This document shows, one piece after another, positions 30,041-38,895 of a DNA stretch of 64,000 nucleotides. Below the pieces are notes generated by a model. That model did not search any database. It had not been told where the DNA came from and worked only from the letters and a program-made list of their open reading frames with translations. Each line of letters opens with the position of its first letter. Position 1 is the stretch's first letter. The position numbers and the translations under genes are program-made. This stretch comes from JBBROS01 sp038229135 (GTDB taxonomy: Bacteria > Pseudomonadota > Alphaproteobacteria > Acetobacterales > Acetobacteraceae), in the NCBI GenBank assembly GCA_038229135.1, contig JBBROS010000020.1, positions 1 through 64,000 on the forward strand, given 5' to 3'.

Positions 30041-30141
30041 GGCCGGGCGTCCTGAGATTCCAGCCGCCGCGCGATACGTTGGGGCCGCGCGGCCATGCGG
30101 CGAAGGTAATCCAGCGTCAGGTTCTCCCACTCGTCGCTCAT
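30037..30141 (-). CDS. 34-residue ORF locked between oppD and oppF
   Basis: It encodes a charged, probably helical peptide starting MSDEWENLTLDYLRRMAARP and ending RRLESQDARP, with no signal or membrane segment. Its ATG overlaps the oppD-like stop (ATGA) and its stop overlaps the oppF-like ATG (ATGA), so translation would pass from gene to gene without a gap. Its codons use G/C at the third position about as often as the neighbours. It may be a real small subunit or regulator of the transporter, or it may only carry ribosomes across the junction. I know no family for it. Confidence 0.6.
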   Translation of the reverse strand: MSDEWENLTLDYLRRMAARPQRIARRLESQDARP

Positions 30142-31133
30142 GCCGCCTGCTCCAGCGCATACTCGGCGTAGTGGCAGGCCACGCTGTGCCCCGGCCGCTT
30201 CACCTCCACCGCCGGCGCCACCGTGCGGCACAGGTCCGTCACGCTCAGGCACCGCCCGGCGAACGCGCAGCCCACGATCGGCTTCCGCAGGCTCGGCACC
30301 AGGCCCGGGATTTCGGCCAGTTTCGTCCGCCCATGGCCGACCATGCTCGAGCCCAGCTTCGGCACCGCGCCCAGCAGCCCGCGCGTGTAGGGGTGCTGCG
30401 GGTTGGCGAAGATCTCTTCGGCCGTCGCCTCCTCCACCTTTCGCCCGGCGTACATCACCACCACGCGCTGCGCCATCTCGGCCACCACGCCGAGGTCGTG
30501 CGTGATCAGCATGATGGCGCTGCCGAGCCGGGTCTTGAGGTCCCGCATCAGGTCCAGGATCTGCGCCTGGATGGTCACGTCCAGCGCCGTGGTGGGCTCG
30601 TCGGCGATCAGCAGCTTCGGGTTGCACGCGAGCGCCATCGCGATCATCACGCGCTGCCGCATGCCGCCGCTCAACTGGTGGGGGTACTCACGCACCCGCC
30701 GGCCCGGCGCCGGGATGCCCACAAGCGTCAACATTTCGACCGCCCGTGCCTCGGCCTGGTTGCCGTTCATCCCCTGGTGCAGCCGCAGCGTCTCGCCGAT
30801 CTGCCGCCCGATGGTCAGCACCGGGTTGAGGCTCGTCATGGGCTCCTGGAAGATCATGCTGATGTCGTTGCCGCGGAGCTTGCGCATCTCCGACTCCGGC
30901 AGGGTCAGCAGCTCCCGCCCCATGAACCGGATGGACCCGGCAATCTTGCCCGGCGGCTCCTGGATCAACCGCAGGATGGACATGCTGGTCACGGACTTGC
31001 CGCACCCGCTCTCCCCCACCACGGCCAGGGTCTCACCCGCCTCGATGTGGAAGCTGAGCCCCTCCACCGCCCGCACCACGCCGTCGGGCGTGCCGAAATG
31101 CGTCTGCAGACGCTCCACTTCCAACAGCGCCAT
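30138..31133 (-). CDS. Peptide-type ABC transporter ATPase (OppD/DppD-like), operon 2
   Basis: 331 residues. It begins MALLEVERLQTHFGTPDGVV, with Walker A GESGCGKS, Q-loop FQEPMTSLNPVL, signature LSGGMRQRVMIAMAL, Walker B LLIADEPTTALD and H-loop LITHDLGVV. The C-terminal HPYTRGLLGAVP and the Cys-rich CAFAGRCLSVTDLC motif are family-typical. It is the first ATPase of the second importer; the start is 2 bases after the oppC-like stop. Confidence 0.93.
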   Translation of the reverse strand: MALLEVERLQTHFGTPDGVVRAVEGLSFHIEAGETLAVVGESGCGKSVTSMSILRLIQEPPGKIAGSIRFMGRELLTLPESEMRKLRGNDISMIFQEPMTSLNPVLTIGRQIGETLRLHQGMNGNQAEARAVEMLTLVGIPAPGRRVREYPHQLSGGMRQRVMIAMALACNPKLLIADEPTTALDVTIQAQILDLMRDLKTRLGSAIMLITHDLGVVAEMAQRVVVMYAGRKVEEATAEEIFANPQHPYTRGLLGAVPKLGSSMVGHGRTKLAEIPGLVPSLRKPIVGCAFAGRCLSVTDLCRTVAPAVEVKRPGHSVACHYAEYALEQAA

Positions 31134-31135
31134 GG

Positions 31136-32080
31136 CTACAGCTTCTTCGCCATGCGCGGGTCCAGCGCATCCCGAAGCCCGTCACCCAGCAGGTTCACGG
31201 ACAGCACGGTGATGGACAGGAAGATGGCCGGGAAGAACACGATGTAGGGCTTCACCTGCCACAGCGCCCGGCCCTCGGCCATGATGTTGCCCCAGCTCGG
31301 GATGATCGGCGGCGTGCCGGCCCCAATGAAGCTGAGGATGGCCTCGGCGATCATCGCGGACGCGCAGATGTAGGTGGCCTGCACCGTAAGCGGCGCGAGC
31401 GTGTTGGGCAGGATGTGCCGCCAGATGATCAGCGGCACCGGCGTGCCCGACGCCACCGCCGCCTCCACGTAGGGCTGCTCCCGCAGGCTCAGCACAACGC
31501 CGCGCACGAGCCGGGACACGCGGGGGATCTCGGCGATGGTGATGGCCGTGATCACGTTGCCCACGCTGCCCCGCGTCAGCGCCATCAGCGCGATGGCGAG
31601 CAGGATCGGCGGGATGGACATGAGCCCGTCCATGACCCGCATGATGATGCTGTCCGCCCAGCGCACGAAGCCGCTGACGAGCCCGATCGTCATGCCGACG
31701 ATGCTCGCCAGTGCAGCGACCGAGAACCCGACGACGAGCGACACCCGGGCGCCGTAGAGCACGCGGGAGTAGATGTCCCGCCCCAGCATGTCGGTGCCGA
31801 ACCAGTATTGCGCGTTCGGCGCCCGCGTGCGCCGGGCAGGTGCCAGGGCCGTTGGGTCGTAGCTGGTCAGCAGCGGTGCCAGCACGCCCATCAGGATCAC
31901 GATGAGCAGCAGCGCGCCGCCGATGGCCATGGTCGGGTAGCGGTGGATGAAGGTCCGCACGCGGCCCCGCACCTTCACCGGCGGCAGGACGTCCGGCAGC
32001 GCCTGCGCCTGCGACACGTGCGCGACCGTCGTGGCCGCCACGGGCTCCTCGATGTGCGCGCCGTATGTCGTGGTGCTCAT
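31136..32080 (-). CDS. Peptide-type ABC transporter permease (OppC/DppC-like), operon 2
   Basis: 314-residue permease. A cytoplasmic N-terminal tail of about 45 residues precedes the first helix (TMAIGGALLLIVILMGVLAP), and QYWFGTDMLGRDIYSRVLYG marks the OppC loop. The EAA motif is YVEAAVASGTPVPLIIWRHI. The C-terminus GDGLRDALDPRMAKKL is typical. It overlaps the oppB-like stop by one base (TGATG). Confidence 0.93.
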   Translation of the reverse strand: MSTTTYGAHIEEPVAATTVAHVSQAQALPDVLPPVKVRGRVRTFIHRYPTMAIGGALLLIVILMGVLAPLLTSYDPTALAPARRTRAPNAQYWFGTDMLGRDIYSRVLYGARVSLVVGFSVAALASIVGMTIGLVSGFVRWADSIIMRVMDGLMSIPPILLAIALMALTRGSVGNVITAITIAEIPRVSRLVRGVVLSLREQPYVEAAVASGTPVPLIIWRHILPNTLAPLTVQATYICASAMIAEAILSFIGAGTPPIIPSWGNIMAEGRALWQVKPYIVFFPAIFLSITVLSVNLLGDGLRDALDPRMAKKL

Positions 32081-33021
32081 CAGTAGCGGATCCTTGGGTC
32101 GAACAACGTATAAAGCAGGTCCACGCCCAGATTCACCAGCACATAGGTGAAGCTGAACAGCAGCACGACGCCCTGGATCACCGGGTAGTCCCGCCGCAGT
32201 ATGGCGTCCACGACGAGGCGGCCCAGGCCCGGGATGGCGAACACGCTCTCGGTCACCACCGAGCCGCCGATCAGCAGGGCCACGCCGATGCCGATGACGG
32301 TCACGATCGGCACGGCCGCGTTCTTCAGCGCATGCAGGAACAGGATGGTCCGGCTCCCCACGCCCTTGGCCTTCGCCGTCCGTACGTAATCCTGGCTCAG
32401 CACCTCGAGCATGGTCGCCCGGGTGATGCGGGCGATCAGCGCGATATACACGCCCCCGAGTGCCACGGCCGGCAGCACGAGGTTGTTCAGCCAAGGCCCG
32501 AACCCGGTCGCGAACGGCGTGTAGCCCTGCACCGGGAACCATTCGAGCTCGAGCGCGAACACATACGCCAGGATGTAGCCCACCACGAACACGGGCACAG
32601 AGAACCCGAACACGGCGAACACCATGATCAGCCGGTCGATCCAGGTCCCATGGTTCCACGCCGCCAGCACGCCCATCGGCACGGCGATGCTGATGCTCAG
32701 CACGAGCGTCAGCAGCATCAGGCTCACCGTCGGCTCGACCCGCTGCGCGATCATGCGCGTCACCGGCAGGTTGGTGAAGATCGAGACGCCGAGGTTCCCG
32801 TTCAGCACGTTCCACAGCCACTCGCCGAAGCGGATGAGGAACGGCCGGTCGAGACCGAGGCCGGCGCGGATCCGCTCCACGTCCTCGGGCGTCGCCTGGT
32901 CCCCGGCGATGATCGCCGCCGGGTCCCCAGGCGCCAGGTAGAGCAGGCTGAACACGAACAGCGCCACGATGGCCATGACGGGGATCGTGCTCAACACACG
33001 GCGGACGACGTAAGCGAACAT
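32080..33021 (-). CDS. Peptide-type ABC transporter permease (OppB/DppB-like), operon 2
   Basis: 313-residue permease starting MFAYVVRRVLSTIPVMAIVA, with YLAPGDPAAIIAGDQATPED in the first periplasmic region and the EAA loop YVRTAKAKGVGSRTILFLHA. It ends LLYTLFDPRIRY. The start overlaps the stop of the first binding-protein gene by one base, so the order is binding protein, OppB, OppC, OppD, small ORF, OppF. Confidence 0.93.
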   Translation of the reverse strand: MFAYVVRRVLSTIPVMAIVALFVFSLLYLAPGDPAAIIAGDQATPEDVERIRAGLGLDRPFLIRFGEWLWNVLNGNLGVSIFTNLPVTRMIAQRVEPTVSLMLLTLVLSISIAVPMGVLAAWNHGTWIDRLIMVFAVFGFSVPVFVVGYILAYVFALELEWFPVQGYTPFATGFGPWLNNLVLPAVALGGVYIALIARITRATMLEVLSQDYVRTAKAKGVGSRTILFLHALKNAAVPIVTVIGIGVALLIGGSVVTESVFAIPGLGRLVVDAILRRDYPVIQGVVLLFSFTYVLVNLGVDLLYTLFDPRIRY

Positions 33022-34610
33022 CAGGTTTTCGTCACGCCCCAGAACACAGGGAACGGGGCCTTCACGATCCCGCTGATGTTCTTGCGCCACCCCTGATACT
33101 GCAGGAAGAAGCCGGTCGGCCCGTAAGTCACGAACTCCATCGCCTGCTTGTTCAGGTCCGCGATCGCCGCCTTCTCGGCCGCGAGGTCCGGCGCGTCGTA
33201 CCATTTGGCGATGCCGGCCTGGATCGAATCGTTCTTCGGCCAGCCGAACCACGCCTTGTCCCCGCCCGCATCGAAGGCGGTGTAGGGCGCCGGGTTGAGG
33301 CAGTCGGCACCGGCGTGCCAAGTGTGGAAGATGTTCCAGCCGCCCGCGCTCGGCGGATCCTTCTTGGAGCGCCGGGCACCCACCGTGCCCCAATCCAGCG
33401 CCTGGTAATCCACGTTCATGCCGATCTTCTGTAGCAGGTCCGCCGTCACGTCGCCCTGCGCCTTCGTGATCTGCACGTCGGTCGCCACGCACAGCACGAC
33501 CTTCTCGCCCTTGTAGCCACTCTCGGCCAGCAGCTTCTTGGCTTCCTCGATCCGCCGCGCGCCCTTCAACACCTCGCCGCCAGCCTCCGAATACACCTCG
33601 GTGCCGGGCGTGAAGTAGCTCGGCAACGGCTTCCACAGCGTCTCGTCGTCGCCGACTACGGCGCGCATGTAGTCTTCCTGGTTCAGTGCCATCATCACGG
33701 CGCGGCGCGCCCGCACGTCGTTGAAGGGCGGGTGCAGATGGTTCATCCGCAGCGCCCCGATGTTGCCCAGCGGGTCCGCAATGTCGAGCACGACGTCCCG
33801 GTTGCGCTTAAGCAGCGGCACGAGGTCGGGGATGGGATTCTCCCACCAATCCACCTCGCCCTTCTGCAGGGCGGCCGCCTTCGTCGCGTCGTCGGGCAGG
33901 ATCAGCCACTCGATCCGGTCGAAGTTCATCCGCTTGCCGCCCGAGAGCCAGTCTGCCGGCTCCGCGCGCGGCGCATACCCGGCGAAGCGGTTGAACACCG
34001 CCTTGCTGCCCGGCACCCACTCGTCCTTGGCAAAACTCATCGGCCCCGAGCCGACATACTCCGTGATCAGCTGGAACGGGTCCGTTTTCGCGATCCGCTC
34101 CGGAATGATCAGCGCCACGGGCGCGTTGTTCTTGCCGAGCGCGAACAGCATCTTGGGGAACGGCTTGTTGAGGCTGATCCGCACCGTGCGGTCGTCCACC
34201 GCCACCATCTCGTCGAGCGTCGCCTTAATGCGCTGGCCCATGGTGTCCCGCACCATCCAGCGGTTCAGGCTCGCGATCACGTCCTTGGACAGCACCGGCT
34301 CGCCATCGTGGAACTTGAGCCCCGGTCGCAGCTTGAACGTCCAGACCTTGAAGTCCGGGCTCACCTCGTGCCCTTCGGCCATCTGCGGCCGCGGCACCAC
34401 GTTGCTGTCGATGCCATACAGCGTGTCCCACACGAGCAGGCTCGCGTTGCGTACCACGTACTGCGTGCCCGCCACCGCATCGAGCGTCGACAGGTTCGCC
34501 TGCGGCACGAAGCGCAGCACGCGCGCGTTCTGCGCGCGGGACAGGCTCGGCATCGCAAGCGTGCCCAATGCGGCAGCAGTCCCGGTCGCCAGGAGGTCAC
34601 GACGCTTCAT
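33021..34610 (-). CDS. Extracellular solute-binding protein family 5 (SBP 1 of 3)
   Basis: 529 residues, a normal length for family 5 peptide/nickel/glutathione binding proteins. The N-terminus MKRRDLLATGTAAALG has a twin Arg followed by a hydrophobic stretch and SLSRA, so Tat export is likely. Conserved blocks: LDAVAGTQYVVRNASLLVWD, LRPGLKFHDGEPVLSKDVIA, FNRFAGYAPR and YFTPGTEVYSE. It is coupled to oppB by a one-base stop-start overlap, so it is the dedicated binding protein of this importer. A promoter lies just upstream at 34645-34673, separating it from SBP 2. Confidence 0.92.
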   Translation of the reverse strand: MKRRDLLATGTAAALGTLAMPSLSRAQNARVLRFVPQANLSTLDAVAGTQYVVRNASLLVWDTLYGIDSNVVPRPQMAEGHEVSPDFKVWTFKLRPGLKFHDGEPVLSKDVIASLNRWMVRDTMGQRIKATLDEMVAVDDRTVRISLNKPFPKMLFALGKNNAPVALIIPERIAKTDPFQLITEYVGSGPMSFAKDEWVPGSKAVFNRFAGYAPRAEPADWLSGGKRMNFDRIEWLILPDDATKAAALQKGEVDWWENPIPDLVPLLKRNRDVVLDIADPLGNIGALRMNHLHPPFNDVRARRAVMMALNQEDYMRAVVGDDETLWKPLPSYFTPGTEVYSEAGGEVLKGARRIEEAKKLLAESGYKGEKVVLCVATDVQITKAQGDVTADLLQKIGMNVDYQALDWGTVGARRSKKDPPSAGGWNIFHTWHAGADCLNPAPYTAFDAGGDKAWFGWPKNDSIQAGIAKWYDAPDLAAEKAAIADLNKQAMEFVTYGPTGFFLQYQGWRKNISGIVKAPFPVFWGVTKT

Positions 34611-34644
34611 GTATGCTCTTCCCCATCGTTGCGGCCAACTCCAT

Positions 34645-34673
34645 TAAGCACGGATCGGGCCACGCTGCGTCAA
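34645..34673 (-). promoter_or_regulatory. Probable internal promoter before SBP 1
   Basis: Minus strand TTGACG (34673-34668), a 17-base spacer and TGCTTA (34650-34645), with CTTAAT just beyond. It lies in the only sizeable gap (76 bases) of the three-SBP operon. It would let SBP 1 and the permease and ATPase genes be made independently of SBP 2 and 3. Confidence 0.45.
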
Positions 34674-34686
34674 TGCTGTTTCGCGG

Positions 34687-36273
34687 TCAGCCCGCCCGTA
34701 GGCCCCAGAAGATCGCGAACCCCGCGACCCGGCCCACCAGGCTGCGCTTGATCGCCGTCTGGTTGATGTAGCCGCCCACCGGAATGTAGGCGACGTCGTC
34801 GATCACCGTCCGCTGGATCTCGACGGCCAACGAACGACGAGAGGCGTCGTCCGGCGCTTCGAACCACTGGTCCCGCAGCGCCTCCAACCGGGGCAGCGTG
34901 GGCCAGCCCGGCCAGCCCTGCACGCCGTTGCCGCGGATGAGCGGGTGCAGCGCCGGGTCGATGAAGTCGTAGGAGCTGAACGAGGTCAGCAGCGCCGACC
35001 ACCCGCCCTTGTCGAGCGGCTCGCGGCTGGCACGCCGCTGGATCACGGTGCCCCAATCGGACAATGCGAAGTCGAGGTTGAGCCCGAGCTTGCGGAACAG
35101 GTCCGCCCCCACCTGCGTCATGGCGGCCGGCGCCAGGATGTCCGTGGGCCCGATCAGCCGCACGGGGCCGCCGCCATACCCCGCCTCCTTCAGCATCGCA
35201 CGCGACCGCTCGAGGCTGCGTGGCCCCAGCAGCGGCTCGAGCCCGGCCGCCCCCGCGAGCGCCGTCCCGGGTGTGAAGACGCCCACGCCCTCCCGGATCA
35301 AGGAGGGGTCCGTGCCCACGATCGCCTGCATGAAATCCACCTGCGCGATGGCCGGCAGCAGCGCCTGGCGCATCGCCTTGCTGTCGAACGGCGCATGCAG
35401 ATGGTTCAGCCTCAGCACCCCCGTCATGGGCAGCAGGTCGATCGGCTCGACCGAGATCGTCCGGCTCCGCCCCAGCATGGCCAGCAGCTCGGGCGGTCCC
35501 TGCTCCAGCCAGTCGATCTCACCCCGCTGGAGCGCGGCCGAGGACGTGGCCGGGTCCGGAATGATCTGCCATTCGATCCGGTCGAAGCCCGCGACCTTGC
35601 GCCCGGCCGTGAGGCTCGCCTCGCCGTCCGCCGGGGCATACGCCATATGCCTCTCGTAAACGACGCGGCTGCCGGAGTTGAACTCGTCCGCCTTGAAGCG
35701 GAACGGGCCGGAGCCCGTGGGCTCGTCGATCTGCTTGAACGGGTCCGTCCGCGCCACCCTCTCGGGCATGATGAACGCGGCCTGGCTGATGCTGGCCAGC
35801 GCATGGAACAGCAGCGGGAACGGGCGCTTGAGGCGAAACACCACCGCCCGGTCGCCATCGGCCTCGAGCGCGTCCACCACGGTGGCCAGCTTCTGCCCGA
35901 ACGGGTTGCGCGCCATCCAGCGCACGAGGCTCGGCACAACGTCCCGCGACAGCACCGGCGCGCCATCGTGGAACACGAGCCCGTCCCGCAGGGCGATCCG
36001 CACCCGGCGCCCGCCCTCCTCGATGGTGTGGCCCGCCGCCATCTGCGGCCGCGGCTGCATGGCCTGCGTCATGCCATAGAGCGTGTCGTACACCATGAAG
36101 CCGTGGTTGCGGCTGATGTTCGCCGTGGACCACACCGGGTCCAGGGAGGCCAGGTTCGCCTGCGGCACCACCCGCAGCACCCGCCCCGGCTGGGTCAGGG
36201 CAGGTTGGGCCAGCACAGGCGCGGCCAGCGGCAGCGCCAGCCCGCCCGCGAGGGCTGCCCGGCGCCCGATCAT
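34687..36273 (-). CDS. Extracellular solute-binding protein family 5 (SBP 2 of 3)
   Basis: 528 residues. The N-terminus MIGRRAALAGGLALPLAAPV is a short Tat-like or Sec signal. It has the same block order as its neighbours: LDPVWSTANISRNHGFMVYD, GLVFHDGAPVLSRDVVPSLV, FRLKRPFPLLFHAL and FTPGTALAG. It is a paralogue of SBP 1 and SBP 3, clearly a product of tandem duplication followed by divergence. The ATG overlaps the SBP 3 stop by 4 bases, so the two are translated together. Confidence 0.92.
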   Translation of the reverse strand: MIGRRAALAGGLALPLAAPVLAQPALTQPGRVLRVVPQANLASLDPVWSTANISRNHGFMVYDTLYGMTQAMQPRPQMAAGHTIEEGGRRVRIALRDGLVFHDGAPVLSRDVVPSLVRWMARNPFGQKLATVVDALEADGDRAVVFRLKRPFPLLFHALASISQAAFIMPERVARTDPFKQIDEPTGSGPFRFKADEFNSGSRVVYERHMAYAPADGEASLTAGRKVAGFDRIEWQIIPDPATSSAALQRGEIDWLEQGPPELLAMLGRSRTISVEPIDLLPMTGVLRLNHLHAPFDSKAMRQALLPAIAQVDFMQAIVGTDPSLIREGVGVFTPGTALAGAAGLEPLLGPRSLERSRAMLKEAGYGGGPVRLIGPTDILAPAAMTQVGADLFRKLGLNLDFALSDWGTVIQRRASREPLDKGGWSALLTSFSSYDFIDPALHPLIRGNGVQGWPGWPTLPRLEALRDQWFEAPDDASRRSLAVEIQRTVIDDVAYIPVGGYINQTAIKRSLVGRVAGFAIFWGLRAG

Positions 36274-37862
36274 ACGCGCTTCACGTTCCAGAAGAGCGCG
36301 AAGCCCGGCAACACACCCTCGAGGCTCGTCCGGTAGGCCGTCGGCTGCAGATACTGGCCCGTGGGGATGTAAGGCACGGTGTCGAAGGCCTGCTTCTGCA
36401 TCTCGGCGCAGATCGCCGCCTGTGCCGCCACGGTCGGCGCCGTGAACCAGCTCTCCCGCAGCGCCTCCAGCTTCGGGTCGTTGGGCCAGCCGAACCAGGC
36501 CTGGTCTGCGTTGGCACGGATGCTGAGGTGCCCGGCCGGGTTCAGATGGTCCGTCCCGGCCCAGGCGGTGCAGAACGCGCTCCAGCCGCCATTCGCCACC
36601 GGGTCCTTCTTGGCCCGCCGCGTGACGACGCTGCCCCAATCCGTCGCCTGGTAGTCCACGTTCAGCCCGGCCTGCTTGAACATGTCCGCCGTCACGTCCG
36701 CCATGGCCTTCAGCACCGGGAAGTCGGTGGCCGCCATGAGCACCACGCGCTCGTTGTTGTAGCCGGCCGCCTTCAGCGCCGCGCGCACCTTTCCCATGTC
36801 GCGCGGGGAGTTCAGCGCCTCCATCCCCACCTGGCTCGCCATGGGCGTGCCGGGGCAGAAGTAACCGACGCCCGTGTTCCACATCGCCTTGTCCGTGCCG
36901 ACCACGGCGGTCACCACATCCTCCTGGCTCACCGCCCCCAGCATCGCGCGGCGGATGGCCGGGTTGTCGAACGGCGGCTGCAGGTGGTTGAAGCGCAGGA
37001 TGCCGATCTGCCCAGAGGGCTCCTGCACCACCACCTTCACGCCCCGGCTGCGCGCCAGCAGGCCCATGAGGTCCGCCGTCGCGTAGTCCCACCAATCCTG
37101 CTCGTTGTTGATCAGCGCCTGCGCGGCCGTGGTCGGGTCCGGGATCGTGGTCCACTCCACCCGCTCGAAATGCGCCACCTTCGGGCCGCTCGTCCAATCC
37201 GTCGTGCCCGAGCCCCGCGGCACGTAGCCGGCGAACTTCTCATAGACTGCCTTGGCCCCCGGCACCCGCTCATCCGCCTTGAAGCGGTAAGGGCCGGAGC
37301 CGACCATCTCCGTCACCTGCGTCATGGCATCCGTGCGCGCGAGCCGCTCCGGCATGATCACCGGCAGGTAGCCCGGCGTCTTGGCCAGTGCTGCCGGCAG
37401 CAGCGGGAAGGGGCGCTTCAGGCGGAACACGATCGTGCGGTCGTCCGGCGCCGACAGCTCATCCGTCGCCGCGAATAGCGCACCGCCGAACGCGTCCCGC
37501 TTGCTCCAGCGGTTCAGGCTCGCCACGCAATCCTTGGCCAGCACCGGCTCCCCGTCGTGGAAACGTAGGCCGTCCCGCAGCTTCAGCGTCCAACGCAGCC
37601 CGTCCGGCTCCGTGGTGAACCCCTCCAGCATCTGCGGGCTCGGCTCATAGCGGCCGTTCTGCCCGAACAGCGTGTCGTACACCATGAACCCGTGGTTTCG
37701 CGTCACGTAGGCGGTCGTCCACATCGGGTCGAGCACCGTGAGGTCCGCCTGCGGGATGAAGCGCAGGGTGCGGCTGTTGGCGGCCTGGGCGAGCGCCGGG
37801 CGCGCGAGCGCTGCGCCGATGGCGGCGGCTCCCGTGACGGCGACGAAACTGCGACGATCCAT
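36270..37862 (-). CDS. Extracellular solute-binding protein family 5 (SBP 3 of 3)
   Basis: 530 residues, first gene of the operon. The N-terminus MDRRSFVAVTGAAAIGAALA carries a twin-Arg motif (DRRSFV), a good Tat signal. Blocks: LDPMWTTAYVTRNHGFMVYD, LRDGLRFHDGEPVLAKDCVA, FRLKRPFPLLPAALAK and YFCPGTPMASQVG. The opening block shares RNHGFMVYDTL with SBP 2, so these two are closest. GGGGAGGACATCC precedes the ATG; the upstream in-frame ATG at 37916 is not needed. It is divergent from the glycosyltransferase gene 82 bases away. Confidence 0.92.
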   Translation of the reverse strand: MDRRSFVAVTGAAAIGAALARPALAQAANSRTLRFIPQADLTVLDPMWTTAYVTRNHGFMVYDTLFGQNGRYEPSPQMLEGFTTEPDGLRWTLKLRDGLRFHDGEPVLAKDCVASLNRWSKRDAFGGALFAATDELSAPDDRTIVFRLKRPFPLLPAALAKTPGYLPVIMPERLARTDAMTQVTEMVGSGPYRFKADERVPGAKAVYEKFAGYVPRGSGTTDWTSGPKVAHFERVEWTTIPDPTTAAQALINNEQDWWDYATADLMGLLARSRGVKVVVQEPSGQIGILRFNHLQPPFDNPAIRRAMLGAVSQEDVVTAVVGTDKAMWNTGVGYFCPGTPMASQVGMEALNSPRDMGKVRAALKAAGYNNERVVLMAATDFPVLKAMADVTADMFKQAGLNVDYQATDWGSVVTRRAKKDPVANGGWSAFCTAWAGTDHLNPAGHLSIRANADQAWFGWPNDPKLEALRESWFTAPTVAAQAAICAEMQKQAFDTVPYIPTGQYLQPTAYRTSLEGVLPGFALFWNVKRV

Positions 37863-37944
37863 GGATGTCCTCCCCAAGACGAACAGGAGCAAACCACGCG
37901 GCACCCAAGGTGGCAACGCAGATGGAATCGGCTAAGAGACCGCC

Positions 37945-38895
37945 ATGACGATCGAAGCGTCCCCACCCTGTATCGCCGTGCTCGTGCCCTGCTACAACGA
38001 GGAGGTGGCGATCCCCCGCGTCGTGGCCGACTTCCGCGCAGCCCTGCCGCACTCCACCATATACGTGTACGACAACAACTCGAGCGACGGCACGATCGCC
38101 GCCGCCCGCGCCGCCGGAGCCGTGGTCCGCACCGAACGGCTCCAGGGCAAGGGCCACGTCATCCGCCGCATGTTCGCCGACATCGAGGCCGATTTCTACG
38201 TGCTTGTGGATGGCGACGACACCTACGATGCCGCCGCCGCCCCCGCCCTCCTGGCGCTCGCGATGCAGGATGGCCTCGACATGGTGAACGGCGCCCGCGT
38301 CACCGAGATCACCGCCGCCTACCGCCCCGGCCACCGCCTCGGCAACCGCGTGCTCACCGGCCTCGTCCGCTTCGTCTTCGGGGACCGCGTGTCCGACATG
38401 CTCTCGGGCTACCGCGTGTTCTCGCGCCGGTTCGTGAAATCTTTCCCGGCCCTGTCCTCCGGCTTCGAGACGGAGACGGAGTTCACCGTCCACGCGCTCG
38501 AGCTCGACATGCCCATCGGCGAGGTCAGCACCCGCTACAAGGACCGCCCGGCCGGCTCGACCTCCAAGCTGCGGACCTACAGCGACGGCATCCGCATCCT
38601 TCGCACCATCCTCGTGCTGGTCAAGGAGGAGCGCCCGTTGCCGTTCTTCTCGGTCATCGGCGCGGCATTGCTCGTGCTGGCCGGGCTGCTGAGCCTGCCG
38701 CTAGCGATCACCTACGTGCAGACCGGCCTCGTCCCGCGCCTGCCCACCGCGGTGCTGGTCGTGGGCCTGATGCTGCTCGCCGCGCTCTCGGCCACCTGCG
38801 GCCTCATCCTCGATAGCGTGGCGCGCGGGCGGCAGGAACTGAAGCGGCTCGCCTACCTGTCCATCCCGGGCCCACCCCGCTCCGACGTGCCATGA
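37945..38895 (+). CDS. GT2 family glycosyltransferase with C-terminal membrane helices
   Basis: 316 residues. The GT-A domain begins IAVLVPCYNEEVAIPRVV, with VYDNNSSDGT and the metal-binding DGDD (residues 89-92) in FYVLVDGDDTYD. MLSGYRVFSRRFVKSFPALS and TEFTVHALELDMP fit polyprenyl-phosphate sugar transferases (DPM1-like). Two helices end the protein (FFSVIGAALLVLAGLLSLPL and VLVVGLMLLAALSATCGLIL), so it is membrane-anchored. The sugar is unknown. The next gene, mepA-like, overlaps its stop by 4 bases. Confidence 0.88.
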   Translation: MTIEASPPCIAVLVPCYNEEVAIPRVVADFRAALPHSTIYVYDNNSSDGTIAAARAAGAVVRTERLQGKGHVIRRMFADIEADFYVLVDGDDTYDAAAAPALLALAMQDGLDMVNGARVTEITAAYRPGHRLGNRVLTGLVRFVFGDRVSDMLSGYRVFSRRFVKSFPALSSGFETETEFTVHALELDMPIGEVSTRYKDRPAGSTSKLRTYSDGIRILRTILVLVKEERPLPFFSVIGAALLVLAGLLSLPLAITYVQTGLVPRLPTAVLVVGLMLLAALSATCGLILDSVARGRQELKRLAYLSIPGPPRSDVP

